64,000 nucleotides of DNA from Geodermatophilus aquaeductus (GTDB lineage: Bacteria > Actinomycetota > Actinomycetes > Mycobacteriales > Geodermatophilaceae): contig NZ_FXTJ01000001.1 in assembly GCF_900182545.1 (NCBI RefSeq), positions 248,001 through 312,000 on the forward strand, read 5' to 3'. The notes beneath the pieces were generated by a model. It did not search any database and had not been told where the DNA came from. It saw nothing but the letters and a program-made list of their open reading frames with translations. Both the position numbers and the translations under genes were made by a program. Of the stretch, positions 21,173 to 31,164 are shown one piece after another (within the stretch, counting starts at the first letter, position 1; each line of letters opens with the position of its first letter).

Positions 21173-22497
21173 GAGGCGACTCCGACGGGCTCGAGCCGCA
21201 GGGAGCGGCCCAGGCGGGCCTGCTCCTCGGGCGGCAGCAGGGCGACGTAGTCGTCGCGGAAGTACTTGAGGGAGGAGGTGATGCAGCTCGTCGCGCCGTC
21301 ACCGAGGGCGCAGAACGAGCGGCCGAGGATGTTGTCGCAGGTGTCGGTGAGCAGGTCGAGGTCGGCCGCCGTCCCGCGGCCGTCGACCAGCCGCTGCAGC
21401 ACCTGCACCAGCCAGTAGGTCCCCTCGCGGCACGGCGTGCACTTGCCACAGGACTCGTGGGCGTAGAACTCGGTGAACCGCAGGGTGGCCTCGACGATCG
21501 AGTCGGTCTCGTCGAACACCATGAGCGCCGTCGTGCCGAGCATGGAGCCCGCGGCGGCGACCGAGTCGAAGTCGAGCGGGACGTCGAGGTGCTCGGCGGT
21601 GAAGTACGGCGTCGACGAGCCGCCCGGCGTCCAGAACTTCAGCTCGTGCCCGGGGCGCACCCCGCCGGCCATGGCCAGCAGCTCGCGCATCGTGGTGCCC
21701 ATCGGGGCCTCGTACTGGCCGGGGCGCACCACCCGGCCCGACAGCGAGTAGATCTTGGGCCCGGGCGACTTCTCCGGCCCGAACTGCTTGAACCAGTCCG
21801 CGCCGCCGCGGACGACGAACGGCACGGTGGCCAGCGTCTCCACGTTGTTGATGACGGTGGGGGCGCCGTAGAGACCGGCGACCGCGGGGAACGGCGGCTT
21901 GAGGCGCGGCTGGCCGCGGTAGCCCTCGAGCGAGTCGAGCAGCGCGGTCTCCTCGCCGCAGATGTAGGCCCCGGCGCCGGCGTGCACGACCAGCTCCAGG
22001 TCGTAGCCCGAGCCCAGGACGTCGCTGCCGAGGTACCCGGCCGCGTAGGCCTCCTCGACGGCGGACACCAGCCGGCGGTGGGCGTGCACGGCCTCGCCAC
22101 GCACGTAGATGACGGCGAACCGGCAGCGGATCGCGTACGCCGAGATGATCACGCCCTCCACCAGGGAGTGCGGGTCGGTCATCATCAGCGGCAGGTCCTT
22201 GCACGTACCCGGCTCGCCCTCGTCGGCGTTGACCACGAGGTACTTGGGCATGGCGGCCGGCCCGGTGGGCGTCTCCCCCGGCTTGGGCTGCGGGATGAAG
22301 CTCCACTTCATGCCGGTGGGGAAGCCGGCGCCGCCGCGGCCGCGCAGGCCGGAGTCCTTGACCAGCGAGACCAGCTCGTCGGGCTGCATCGACAGCGCGG
22401 TGCGCAGCGCGGCGTAGCCGTCGAGGGACTCGTAGGTGGACAGCCGCCAGGGCTGGTCGGCGCCCCAGCGCGAGGTGAGGACGGGGGTGAGGGGCAC
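21169..22497 (-). CDS. nuoF: NADH-quinone oxidoreductase subunit F
   Basis: NuoF (442 residues) is the NADH-binding subunit with FMN and cluster N3. The FMN/NADH glycine-rich motif is [26 protein letters not shown] and the [16 protein letters not shown] stretch follow. The N3 cluster ligands are in [13 protein letters not shown] plus a Cys about 40 residues later. GTG 22497 is preceded by GGGGAGG and starts five bases after the nuoE stop, making it one of the few nuo genes without an overlapping start. Confidence 0.97.
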   Translation of the reverse strand: MPLTPVLTSRWGADQPWRLSTYESLDGYAALRTALSMQPDELVSLVKDSGLRGRGGAGFPTGMKWSFIPQPKPGETPTGPAAMPKYLVVNADEGEPGTCKDLPLMMTDPHSLVEGVIISAYAIRCRFAVIYVRGEAVHAHRRLVSAVEEAYAAGYLGSDVLGSGYDLELVVHAGAGAYICGEETALLDSLEGYRGQPRLKPPFPAVAGLYGAPTVINNVETLATVPFVVRGGADWFKQFGPEKSPGPKIYSLSGRVVRPGQYEAPMGTTMRELLAMAGGVRPGHELKFWTPGGSSTPYFTAEHLDVPLDFDSVAAAGSMLGTTALMVFDETDSIVEATLRFTEFYAHESCGKCTPCREGTYWLVQVLQRLVDGRGTAADLDLLTDTCDNILGRSFCALGDGATSCITSSLKYFRDDYVALLPPEEQARLGRSLRLEPVGVAS

Positions 22498-22502
22498 GGT
22501 GC

Positions 22503-23518
22503 TCAGGCCTCCCGGGGCGAGGGCCCCTGGCCGGAGGTGCCCGGCTCGGTGCCCGCGGGGGTGTCGGGGGTGGGACGGGAGCCGCCGGGCGTGCGCCGGC
22601 CGTACTCGGTCCCGCGGTCGGGGTGGGTCTGCGCGGCGCCGGCCCGCTCGGCCGGGTTGTCGGCGGCCGCGACGCGGGCGTCGGCGGCCTCCTTCTCCGG
22701 CGTCTTCCCCTCGTCGCCGGAGGGGGCCACGGTGTCGGCCGGCTCTCCGCCGTCGGCGGGCTGCGGCTCGGGGCCGTCCATGGGCGGCGCGGTCTCGCCC
22801 CGCTCGGCGGCCAGGCGGACGCCGGCCAGGGTCGGGCCCCACTCCCCCGGCGCGTCGACGGCGGCGCGCGCGGCACCGGCGTCGGCGTGCTGGGAGAAGC
22901 CGGCGAGCTGCCGGGAGACGCCGCGGAAGTCGGTGAGCGGCGCGCCGCGGGTGGGCAGCGGCTTCTCGCCCCGGCGCAGCGCCGCGACCAGCGCGCGGGC
23001 GCTCTCGACGTCCTGCTGGTCGTAGAACTCGTAGTCGACGGTGACGACCGGCGCGTAGTCGCAGGCGGCCAGGCACTCGGCGTGCTCGAGGGTGACCGAG
23101 CCGTCGGCCGCCGTCTCGTCGTGGTGGACGTCGAGGTCGGCGGCGAGCGCGTCGAGGATCCGCTGCCCGCCGAGGACGGCGCACAGCGTGTTGGTGCACA
23201 CGCTGACCAGGTGCCGGCCGGTCGGTCGGCGCTTGTACATCGTGTAGAACGTCGCGACCGCGCCGACCTCCGCCTTGGTCAGCCCGAGCTCCTCGGCGCA
23301 CAGCGCGACGCCCTCGGGCGAGACGTAGCCCTGGTAGCTCTGCACCAGGTGCAGCATCGGCAGCAGCGCCGAGCGCGGCTGCGGGTAGCGGGCCATGATC
23401 TCCCGCGCCTCGAGCCGGGTCTGCTCGGTCAGCGGCGGGAGGTCGGCGGGGGCGGGCTGCACGGGGCTGTCGACCAGTCCCGTCGTCGCCGCGCCCTCCG
23501 CCGAGCCGGGCAGCGCGC

Positions 23519-23522
<4 letters not shown>
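22503..23522 (-). CDS. nuoE: NADH-quinone oxidoreductase subunit E with long C-terminal tail
   Basis: NuoE binds the [2Fe-2S] cluster N1a through Cys109, Cys114, Cys150 and Cys154 (CTNTLC and CLAAC). The core ends near residue 210. The remaining 130 residues form a low-complexity tail rich in Ala, Gly, Pro, Glu and Asp that is not part of the thioredoxin-like fold. Total length is 339 residues against roughly 165-180 in enterobacteria. ATG 23522 overlaps the nuoD stop (ATGA). Confidence 0.95.
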
Positions 23523-24840
<1,318 letters not shown>

Positions 24841-24844
<4 letters not shown>

Positions 24845-25578
24845 CGGTAGCTCCGGCGGGTGTCGGGCGGCGGGATCGTCGCGTCGTGGTACTCCACCGG
24901 CACGCCGCCGAGGGGGTAGTCCTTGCGCTGCGGGAACCCGTCCCAGTCGTCGGGCATGAGGATCCGGGTCAGCGCCGGGTGGCCGTCGAAGACGATGCCG
25001 AACATGTCGTGCGTCTCCCGCTCGTGCCAGTCCGCCGTTGGGTAGACCGAGGACACCGACGGCACGTGCGGGTCCTCGACCGTGACGGCGACCTCCAGGC
25101 GGATCCGCCGCCGGTAGGTCATGGAGGTCAGGTGGTAGACGACGTGCAGCCGCGGCCGGCCGTCGCTCGCCGCGGGGCCGCCGCTGTCGAGGTAGTCGAC
25201 ACCGGAGACGCTGCTGCACAGCTCGAAGCGCAGGGCGTCGTCGTCGCGCAGCGCCTGGACCAGGGTCAGCAGGTGCTCGCGGGCGACGAAGTAGGTGATC
25301 TCCCCGCGGTCGACGAGGACGCGCGGCACGGCGGCGGCGTAGGTGGCCGCGCCGACGGCGTCGATGAGCGCGTCGGTGACCTCGTCGAACCAGCCGCCGT
25401 AGGGGCGGTCGGTGGAGTGCAGCGCCACCGCGCCGCCGGGCTCGACGCGGACCAGGCCGCCGAAGCCGGAGGTGTCGCCGCTGCCGCTGACGCCGAACGC
25501 GCCCTTGCGGAAGCCGCCGCCGCCCGCGGACGCGCCGCGCGAGGCGTCGGCGCCGCTGCGGTCGCCGGGGCCGGTCAC
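24841..25578 (-). CDS. nuoC: NADH-quinone oxidoreductase subunit C
   Basis: NuoC is the 30-kDa-type subunit that packs against NuoD. The conserved C-terminal block [40 protein letters not shown] is intact. The 245-residue protein has a Gly/Ser/Ala-rich N-terminal leader of about 40 residues that is not conserved outside actinobacteria. It starts at GTG 25578 and overlaps both nuoB and nuoD by four bases. It is not fused to NuoD as in Escherichia coli. Confidence 0.96.
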
Positions 25579-26252
25579 CGGGACCCGCCGCGCGGGCCGG
25601 GGAGCAGGACCGCGTCGCCGCCGCGCTGCTCGATGGCGAACTGGCCGGTGCGCCCGAGCGCCGCGGCCTGCTCGTAGGCCGCCCGCTGGGTCTTGTCGGC
25701 GCGGACGCTCGAGGGCATCTCGACCAGCAGATCGGGCGCGCGGCCCTCGGCCCGGTCCTCCTCGAGCTGGCGGGCGCGCCGGGCGCCGAGCGGCTCGTTC
25801 TGGATCTTGTGGTGCAGCTTGAGGATGGCGTCCATCAGCATCTCCGGACGCGGCGGGCAGCCGGGCAGGTACATGTCCACCGGGACGACGTGGTCGACGC
25901 CCTGCACCACCGCGTAGTTGTTGAACATGCCGCCGGAGCTGGCGCAGACACCCATCGCGAGCACCCAGCGCGGCTCGGGCATCTGGTCGTAGATCTGCCG
26001 CAGGACCGGGGCCATCTTCTGGCTCACCCGGCCGGCCACGATCATCAGGTCGGCCTGGCGCGGGGAGGCCCGGAAGACCTCCATGCCGAAGCGGGCGAGG
26101 TCGTAGCGGCCGGCACCGGTGGCCATCATCTCGATGGCGCAGCAGGCCAGGCCGAAGGTCGCCGGCCACAGCGAGGACTTGCGCGTCCAGTTGACCAGCT
26201 TCTCGACGGTGGTCAGCAGGAAGCCGCTCGGCAGCTTCTCCTCGAGACCCAT
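25575..26252 (-). CDS. nuoB: NADH-quinone oxidoreductase subunit B
   Basis: NuoB carries cluster N2, the last iron-sulfur centre before quinone. The tandem cysteines in [14 protein letters not shown], then [19 protein letters not shown] and [16 protein letters not shown], supply the four ligands. The 225-residue length includes a C-terminal extension of roughly 50 residues typical of actinobacteria. ATG 26252 lies 45 bases after nuoA. Confidence 0.98.
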   Translation of the reverse strand: MGLEEKLPSGFLLTTVEKLVNWTRKSSLWPATFGLACCAIEMMATGAGRYDLARFGMEVFRASPRQADLMIVAGRVSQKMAPVLRQIYDQMPEPRWVLAMGVCASSGGMFNNYAVVQGVDHVVPVDMYLPGCPPRPEMLMDAILKLHHKIQNEPLGARRARQLEEDRAEGRAPDLLVEMPSSVRADKTQRAAYEQAAALGRTGQFAIEQRGGDAVLLPGPRGGSR

Positions 26253-26297
26253 GTCAGCTCCCTGCCGCCGGCGTCGTGGCCGCCGGGCTCATGACCG

Positions 26298-26660
26298 TCA
26301 GTCCCACTCGAGGCCGCCGCGGCGCCAGACGTAGGCGTAGGCGAGGAAGACGGTGGCGATGAACACGACCATCTCGACCAGGCCGAACAGCCCCAGCGCG
26401 TCGTTGGCGACGGCCCACGGGTAGAGGAAGACGATCTCGATGTCGAAGACGATGAAGAGCATCGCCGTCAGGTAGTACTTCACCGGGAACCGGCCGCCCT
26501 GCAGCGGCTGGTCGACCGGCTCGATGCCGCACTCGTAGGCCTCGAGCTTGGCCCGGTTGTAGCGGCGGGGGCCCACGAACGGTGCCACCGTCACCGAGAA
26601 CAGGGCGAAGGCCGCGGCGAGCGCGAACAGCCCCACGATGGGCACGTACGTGGACAGCAC
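26298..26660 (-). CDS. nuoA: NADH-quinone oxidoreductase subunit A
   Basis: NuoA is a 120-residue, three-helix subunit and the first gene of the 14-gene operon. The family block RAKLEAYECGIEPVDQPLQGGRFPVKYYLTAMLFIVFDIEIVFLYPWAV is complete, including the loop cysteine. The start is GTG 26660 with GGGGAGG five bases upstream; an upstream in-frame ATG would add nine residues that are not conserved. A promoter and a Rex-type operator lie directly upstream. Confidence 0.96.
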   Translation of the reverse strand: MLSTYVPIVGLFALAAAFALFSVTVAPFVGPRRYNRAKLEAYECGIEPVDQPLQGGRFPVKYYLTAMLFIVFDIEIVFLYPWAVANDALGLFGLVEMVVFIATVFLAYAYVWRRGGLEWD

Positions 26661-26687
26661 AGGGCCTCCCCTCGGATCCAACGGCGC

Positions 26688-26705
26688 TTGTGAAGAAATT
26701 CACAA
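26688..26705. promoter_or_regulatory. Rex operator upstream of nuoA
   Basis: A perfect inverted repeat, TTGTGAA-N4-TTCACAA, matches the known actinobacterial Rex operator (TGTGAA-N4-TTCACA, described for cydABCD, nuo and rex-hem in Streptomyces coelicolor). It lies 28 bases upstream of the nuoA start and just downstream of a -10 hexamer, so bound Rex would block initiation or early elongation. Rex itself is encoded at 51067-51762. Confidence 0.88.
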
Positions 26706-26717
26706 ACTGGCTCCATG

Positions 26718-26723
26718 AGCCTA
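26718..26723 (-). promoter_or_regulatory. Predicted -10 element of the nuo operon
   Basis: On the minus strand TAGGCT fits the actinobacterial TANNNT -10 pattern. Transcription would start near 26711, giving a leader of about 50 bases with the Rex operator in its first part. No convincing -35 is visible. Confidence 0.5.
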
Positions 26724-26813
26724 TGCCGCGGTCCTGCGGATCGGAAGCGCGGGGGGTGAGTGAGTTCACACCGTCGCGTCACGGTCTGGTCACGGACACG
26801 GACCGCCGCGCGG

Positions 26814-28088
26814 TCAGACCGAGGGCGTCAGCCGGGTGAGCAGGGCGATCGTGCGGTCGAAGCGGTCGCCGTCGCGGCCGTCGGAGAGGTTGCCCATCAG
26901 CCGCAGCGCCGCGCTGACCATCGCCGGGCGCTTGAGCCCGTGCGCCGTGGCGAAGCGGACGAGGCCGGGGCGGTCGAGCAGCGCCAGGAAGGCCGTCCCG
27001 AGGCGGTGGTGGCGGCCGTAGGCCTCCTGCAGCCGGGCGGGGTAGCCGCGCAGGACGGCCTCCCGCGCCGGGCCCTCGGGCGCCGCCAGGGCCGCGGCCG
27101 CGGTCTCCCCGGCCATGCGCCCCGTCTCGAGGGCGTAGCTGATGCCCTCGCCGTTGAACGGGTTGACGACGCCGGCCGTGTCGCCGGCCAGGAGCAGCCC
27201 GCGCGTGTAGGCCGGGCTGCGGTTGAGCGCCATGGGCAGGCCGGCGCCGCGCAGCGGGGTGACCGCGTGCTCCTCGCCGAGCTGCCACTCCGGCGGCAGG
27301 GTGGCCAACCAGCGCCGGAGCACCGTGCGGGGGTCGACGTCGCCGCCGCGCCGGGTGTCGAGCAGGCCGAAGCCGACGTTGGCGGTGCCGTCGCCCATGC
27401 CGAAGGACCAGCCGTAGCCGGGCATCGAGTCGGCGGTGGGGCCGTCGGCGGAGAGGTCGAAGGAGATGTCGAGGTAGGGGTCCTCGCCGCGCGGCGTCTC
27501 CACGTAGCGGCGGACGGCGACGCCGAGCGGGCGGTCCTCGCGGCGGGTCAGCCCGATCGCCTTGGCCAGCCGGCCCGAGAGGCCCTCCGCGGAGACGACG
27601 AGCGGCGCGCGCCAGGTGACCGGCTCCTTGCCGGGACCCGCCTGCGCGCGCACGCCCACGACCCGGCCGGCGTCGTCGAGCAGCGGGTCGGTGACGGTGA
27701 CGTCCTGCTCGAGCCGGGCGCCGGCGGCCACGGCGTGCTCGGCGAGCATCGGGTCGAGGTCCTTCCGCGCCCGGATGAGGCCGTGGTCGGGCCACGAGGA
27801 CAGCCGTGGCCAGTCGACCTCGACCACCTGGCCGCCGCCGAAGACCCGCAGCCCGCGGTGCCGCACCCAGCCGGCGGCCGGCGAGACGTCGACGCCCATG
27901 TCGTCGAGCGCCTTCACCCCGCGGGGGGTGAGGCCGTCGCCGCAGACCTTCTCCCGCGGGAACCGGGCCTTCTCCAGGACGACGACGTCGCGCCCGGCAC
28001 CGGCCAGCGCCCAGGCGGCGGCCGATCCCGCGGGTCCCGCGCCGACCACCACGACGTCGGCGCTGCCCCCGCCGGCCGGACTCGTCAC
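26814..28088 (-). CDS. menJ: Geranylgeranyl reductase-family flavoprotein, probable menaquinone reductase MenJ
   Basis: The 424-residue FAD protein has an N-terminal Rossmann motif (VVVVGAGPAGSAAAWALA), a PREKVCGDGL stretch typical of geranylgeranyl reductases, and the second FAD motif LLLAGDTAGVVNPFNGEGISYALETG. The mycobacterial relative MenJ saturates one isoprene unit of menaquinone. Its neighbours here (menG, menF, nuo) support that role. GTG 28088 has GAGGGAG upstream. The gene is on the same strand as nuo, but the nuo promoter region separates them. Reduction of other prenyl lipids is an alternative function. Confidence 0.85.
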   Translation of the reverse strand: MTSPAGGGSADVVVVGAGPAGSAAAWALAGAGRDVVVLEKARFPREKVCGDGLTPRGVKALDDMGVDVSPAAGWVRHRGLRVFGGGQVVEVDWPRLSSWPDHGLIRARKDLDPMLAEHAVAAGARLEQDVTVTDPLLDDAGRVVGVRAQAGPGKEPVTWRAPLVVSAEGLSGRLAKAIGLTRREDRPLGVAVRRYVETPRGEDPYLDISFDLSADGPTADSMPGYGWSFGMGDGTANVGFGLLDTRRGGDVDPRTVLRRWLATLPPEWQLGEEHAVTPLRGAGLPMALNRSPAYTRGLLLAGDTAGVVNPFNGEGISYALETGRMAGETAAAALAAPEGPAREAVLRGYPARLQEAYGRHHRLGTAFLALLDRPGLVRFATAHGLKRPAMVSAALRLMGNLSDGRDGDRFDRTIALLTRLTPSV

Positions 28089-28137
28089 GCGCTGGCTCCC
28101 TCGTCGTCGTCGGCCCCGGGTGGACCGGCGTCCGAGC

Positions 28138-28818
28138 CTAGGCGGGCCCCGGACCCGCGGCGCCGGCGAGCGCGGAGCGGACCTCGTCGTCGGTGGTCTC
28201 GCCGAAGTCGTCGTAGTGGCTGCCCACCGCGCCGAACGGCTCGGGGGTGAGCGGGCAGACCACCTCGTCGGCGTCCAGCGCGGCGCAGACGTCGGGGGTG
28301 CCCACCGGGACGGCGACGACGACCGCGGCGGGGCCGGCGGACCGGACGGCGGCGAGCGCGGCGCGCATGGTGGAGCCGGTGGCCAGGCCGTCGTCGGCGA
28401 GGACGACGGTGCGGCCGGCGAGGACGGGCGGCGGGCGGTCGCCGCGGTAGGCGGACTGGCGGCGGCGCAGCTCGGCGAGCTCGGCGCGGCGGACCTGCTC
28501 GGCGGCGCCGGGGTCGACCGCGACCCGCGCCAGCACGACCTCGCTGCGGACGCTCTCGACCGCCTCCCCCACGGCCGCCAGCGCGCCCATGGCCAGCTCC
28601 GGCCGGCCGGGCAGGCCCAGCTTGCGGACGGCGACGACGTCGAGCTCGGCGCCCAGCGCGGCGGCGATCTCCGCGGCGACCAGGACCCCGCCGCGGGGCA
28701 GGCCGAGGACGAGCGCGCCGGGTCCGAGCGGCACGGCGGTCGCGCGGGCGGGGTCGGTCAGGCACGCGGCGAGCTGCCGGCCGGCGTCACGCCGGTCGCG
28801 GTAGGGACGGCCGTGCAC
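28138..28818 (-). CDS. Phosphoribosyltransferase-domain protein
   Basis: A type I phosphoribosyltransferase fold is shown by the PRPP-binding loop VVLADDGLATGSTM and by LPRGGVLVAAEIAAALGAELDVVAVRKLG near the N-terminus. The 226-residue protein resembles the family often annotated as putative phosphoribosyl transferases in actinobacteria; several relatives are fused to or near dienelactone hydrolase-like proteins. Substrate unknown. It starts at GTG 28818 and ends 49 bases before the menJ start. Confidence 0.85.
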   Translation of the reverse strand: MHGRPYRDRRDAGRQLAACLTDPARATAVPLGPGALVLGLPRGGVLVAAEIAAALGAELDVVAVRKLGLPGRPELAMGALAAVGEAVESVRSEVVLARVAVDPGAAEQVRRAELAELRRRQSAYRGDRPPPVLAGRTVVLADDGLATGSTMRAALAAVRSAGPAAVVVAVPVGTPDVCAALDADEVVCPLTPEPFGAVGSHYDDFGETTDDEVRSALAGAAGPGPA

Positions 28819-28829
28819 CGCGCGGCCGC

Positions 28830-28976
28830 TCAGACCGGCTGCGGCCCCGTGGGCGGAGGCGCGGTCGGGTCGGTGGGGCTGGGCTGCGGCAGCGGGGCCG
28901 GCGACGGCGGCGAGATGGGGTCCACCGGGGACGGCGACGGGCCGGGCGGCTCGGGCATCGGGGTCGGTGTCGTCAT
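28830..28976 (-). CDS. Small proline-rich protein (48 residues), tentative
   Basis: An ATG at 28976 opens a 48-residue frame that is about 40 percent proline with Ser, Thr and Pro repeats (PSPSPVDPISPPSPAPLP) and no membrane segment. It ends 11 bases before the phosphoribosyltransferase start. There is no good ribosome-binding site. Short proline-rich frames are easy to get by chance in GC-rich DNA, so this is offered with caution. Confidence 0.35.
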   Translation of the reverse strand: MTTPTPMPEPPGPSPSPVDPISPPSPAPLPQPSPTDPTAPPPTGPQPV

Positions 28977-29037
28977 GTGCTGACGCTATGCCCGGGCGGG
29001 CGTTGTGGGACCCCCGTTCGCGTCGCGCGGACGCCGG

Positions 29038-29757
29038 TCAGGGGCGGCGGGCGCGGTGCAGGGCGACAATCCCGCCGGTGAGGTCGCGCCACTCGACGTC
29101 GGCCCAGCCCGCGGCCTGGATCCGCGTGGCCAGCGCGGCCTGGTCGGGCCACGCGCGGATGGACTCGGCCAGGTAGACGTAGGCGTCGGGGTTGCTGCTC
29201 ACCGCGCGGGCGATCACCGGCAGCGCCCGCATGAGGTACTCGGTGTAGACGGTGCGGAACGGCGCCCACGTGGGGCTGGAGAACTCGCAGACGACGAGCG
29301 TGCCGCCCGGGCGCACCACGCGGGCGAACTCGCGCAGCGCGGCGTCGGGGTCGGCCACGTTGCGCAGGCCGAAGGAGATGACCAGTCCGTCGACGCTGGC
29401 GTCGGCGAGGGGCAGCGCCATCGCGTCGCCGGCCACCTTGGGCACCGGCCGGGCCGCGCCGGCGCGCAGCATCCCCTGCGAGAAGTCGCAGGCGATCGCG
29501 TGCACTCCCCCGGCGGCCAGCTCGACGGTGGAGACGGCGGTGCCGGCGGCCACGTCGAGGACGACGTCCCCCGGCCGGGCACCGAGCGCCTCCCGCGTGG
29601 CCCGCCGCCAGGACACGTCGCGGCCTCCGGAGAGCACGGTGTTGGTGAGGTCGTAGCGGCGCGCGACGCCGTCGAACATGGCCGCGACCTCGTGCGGCTG
29701 CTTGTCCAGACCGGCCCGCCGTCCGGCGGTGTGTGCGCTGTCTCGCCGGTCTGCCAC
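29038..29757 (-). CDS. menG: Demethylmenaquinone methyltransferase (UbiE/MenG)
   Basis: MenG catalyses the last step of menaquinone synthesis, S-adenosylmethionine-dependent methylation of demethylmenaquinone. The 239-residue protein has the SAM motif [12 protein letters not shown], then [30 protein letters not shown], which is the UbiE signature, and a C-terminal [13 protein letters not shown]. The opening part has [13 protein letters not shown] as in other UbiE proteins. It starts at GTG 29757, and a -10 hexamer only eight bases upstream suggests a leaderless transcript. It is divergent from menF. Confidence 0.93.
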   Translation of the reverse strand: MADRRDSAHTAGRRAGLDKQPHEVAAMFDGVARRYDLTNTVLSGGRDVSWRRATREALGARPGDVVLDVAAGTAVSTVELAAGGVHAIACDFSQGMLRAGAARPVPKVAGDAMALPLADASVDGLVISFGLRNVADPDAALREFARVVRPGGTLVVCEFSSPTWAPFRTVYTEYLMRALPVIARAVSSNPDAYVYLAESIRAWPDQAALATRIQAAGWADVEWRDLTGGIVALHRARRP

Positions 29758-29765
29758 GGCGGACG

Positions 29766-29786
29766 ACGCTACCGGCTGCCTACGCT
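29766..29786. promoter_or_regulatory. Back-to-back -10 elements for menG and menF
   Basis: On the minus strand TAGCGT (29771-29766) lies 8 bases before the menG GTG; on the plus strand TACGCT (29781-29786) lies 7 bases before the menF GTG. Both fit TANNNT spacing for leaderless transcripts. The two hexamers are only nine bases apart, so the promoters must overlap. Confidence 0.6.
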
Positions 29787-29793
29787 GGGGAGC

Positions 29794-31065
29794 GTGACGG
29801 CAGCGGCGGTGACCTCGCGGGACGCCGTCGCGCCCGCGTCCACCACCGTCGCCCTGCCCGACTCCCCCGACCTGCTCGCCCTGCTGCCCCGCGAGGGCGC
29901 GCTGTCGTGGGTCCGCCGCGGCGAGGGCCTGGTCGGCTGGGGCGAGGCCGACCGCCTCGAGGTCTCCGGCCCCGGCGCGCTGGCCGAGGCCGCCGCCTGG
30001 TGGGCCGAGCGCACCGCCGGGCCGGCCGTCGACGACGTGGGCGTGCCCGGCTCCGGCCCGGTCGTGTTCGCCAGCATCGCGTTCGACCCGGCCGTCGGGA
30101 CGTCGGTGTTCGTCGTCCCGGAGGTCGTCGTCGGTCGCCGCGACGGCGTGGCCTGGGTGACCACCACCGGCGACGCCGACCCGCGCGACGTCCTGCCCGC
30201 CTCCCGCGAGCCGCTGCTCCCGCCGGCGTCCCGGCTCCGCTACGCCGACGGCGCCCTCGACCCGGCCACCTGGTGCGGCGCGGTGTCGGCCGCCGTGGAC
30301 CGCATCGGCGACGGCGACCTCGCCAAGGTGGTGCTGGCCCGCGACCTGCTGGTCACCGCCGACGTGCGCCTGGACCCGCGCCGGCTGCTCGACCGGCTGG
30401 CCGCGCGTTTCCCCGACTGCTGGACCTTCGCCGTCGACGGCCTGCTCGGCGCGACGCCGGAGTTGCTGCTGCGCCGCACCGGCCGGCAGCTGTCGGCGCG
30501 GGTGCTGGCCGGCACCGCCCCGCGCGGCGCGGGCGCCGAGGACGAGCGGCTGGCCGCGGGCCTGCTGACCAGTGCCAAGGACCGCGCCGAGCACGCCCTC
30601 GCCGTCGACTCGCTGGTGCGCGCGCTGGACCCGTACTGCACCGCGCTGTCGGTGCCGGAGGGGCCCTCGCTGCTCACGCTGGCCAACGTGCGGCACCTGG
30701 CCACCGACGTCGTCGGGACCCAGCGCCGGTCGGGCGCGCGGGGGAAGGCGGGGCTGCTCGAGCTCGTCGACGCCGTCCACCCGACCGCCGCCGTCTGCGG
30801 CACCCCGCCCGACCGGGCCGCGGCCGTCATCGCCGAGCTCGAGGGCATGGACCGCGGCCGCTACGCCGGGCCGGTGGGCTGGCTCGACGGCCGCGGCGAC
30901 GGCGAGTTCGGCCTGGCCCTGCGCTGCGCGCAGCTCAGCGACTCCGACCCGTGCTCGGCGCGGCTGTTCGCCGGCTGCGGCATCGTCGCCAGGTCCGACC
31001 CCGCCGCCGAGCTGGCCGAGACCCAGTCGAAGTTCGCCGCGTTCCAGGCCGCGCTGGAGAGCTGA
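29794..31065 (+). CDS. menF: Isochorismate synthase
   Basis: This 423-residue chorismate-utilising enzyme converts chorismate to isochorismate, the entry to the menaquinone pathway. The C-terminal domain has [42 protein letters not shown] and [26 protein letters not shown], all typical of MenF/DhbC-type isochorismate synthases and not of anthranilate synthase. The N-terminal part is variable. GTG 29794 is chosen because it lies seven bases after a -10 hexamer; GTG 29809 is possible. The neighbouring men genes favour menaquinone rather than a siderophore role. Confidence 0.9.
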   Translation: MTAAAVTSRDAVAPASTTVALPDSPDLLALLPREGALSWVRRGEGLVGWGEADRLEVSGPGALAEAAAWWAERTAGPAVDDVGVPGSGPVVFASIAFDPAVGTSVFVVPEVVVGRRDGVAWVTTTGDADPRDVLPASREPLLPPASRLRYADGALDPATWCGAVSAAVDRIGDGDLAKVVLARDLLVTADVRLDPRRLLDRLAARFPDCWTFAVDGLLGATPELLLRRTGRQLSARVLAGTAPRGAGAEDERLAAGLLTSAKDRAEHALAVDSLVRALDPYCTALSVPEGPSLLTLANVRHLATDVVGTQRRSGARGKAGLLELVDAVHPTAAVCGTPPDRAAAVIAELEGMDRGRYAGPVGWLDGRGDGEFGLALRCAQLSDSDPCSARLFAGCGIVARSDPAAELAETQSKFAAFQAALES

Positions 31066-31114
31066 CGCGGCCGGGCCCGCACCGGCGCCGGCCGGGTTGA
31101 GCGGTCGGGGACGG

Positions 31115-31151
31115 CGAGGGCCCCGGCCGCGCAGTGCGGTCGGGGCCCTCG
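31115..31151. terminator. Bidirectional terminator between menF and rpf
   Basis: A strong hairpin with outer stem CGAGGGCCCCG (31115-31125) and CGGGGCCCTCG (31141-31151); the loop region can extend the stem. It lies between two convergent genes, 50 bases after menF and 14 bases from the rpf 3' end. Confidence 0.85.
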
Positions 31152-31164
31152 TCGGGGGCGGGGA

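Noticed and set aside
19163-21250. Long plus-strand open frame opposite nuoG
   Set aside because: It is the reverse-strand shadow of nuoG. Its protein is Gly/Arg/Ala-rich with no domain, while nuoG has full cluster motifs.
28085-28765. Minus-strand open frame inside the phosphoribosyltransferase gene
   Set aside because: The alternative frame is Arg/Pro-rich without motifs; the frame ending at 28138 contains the PRPP-binding loop.
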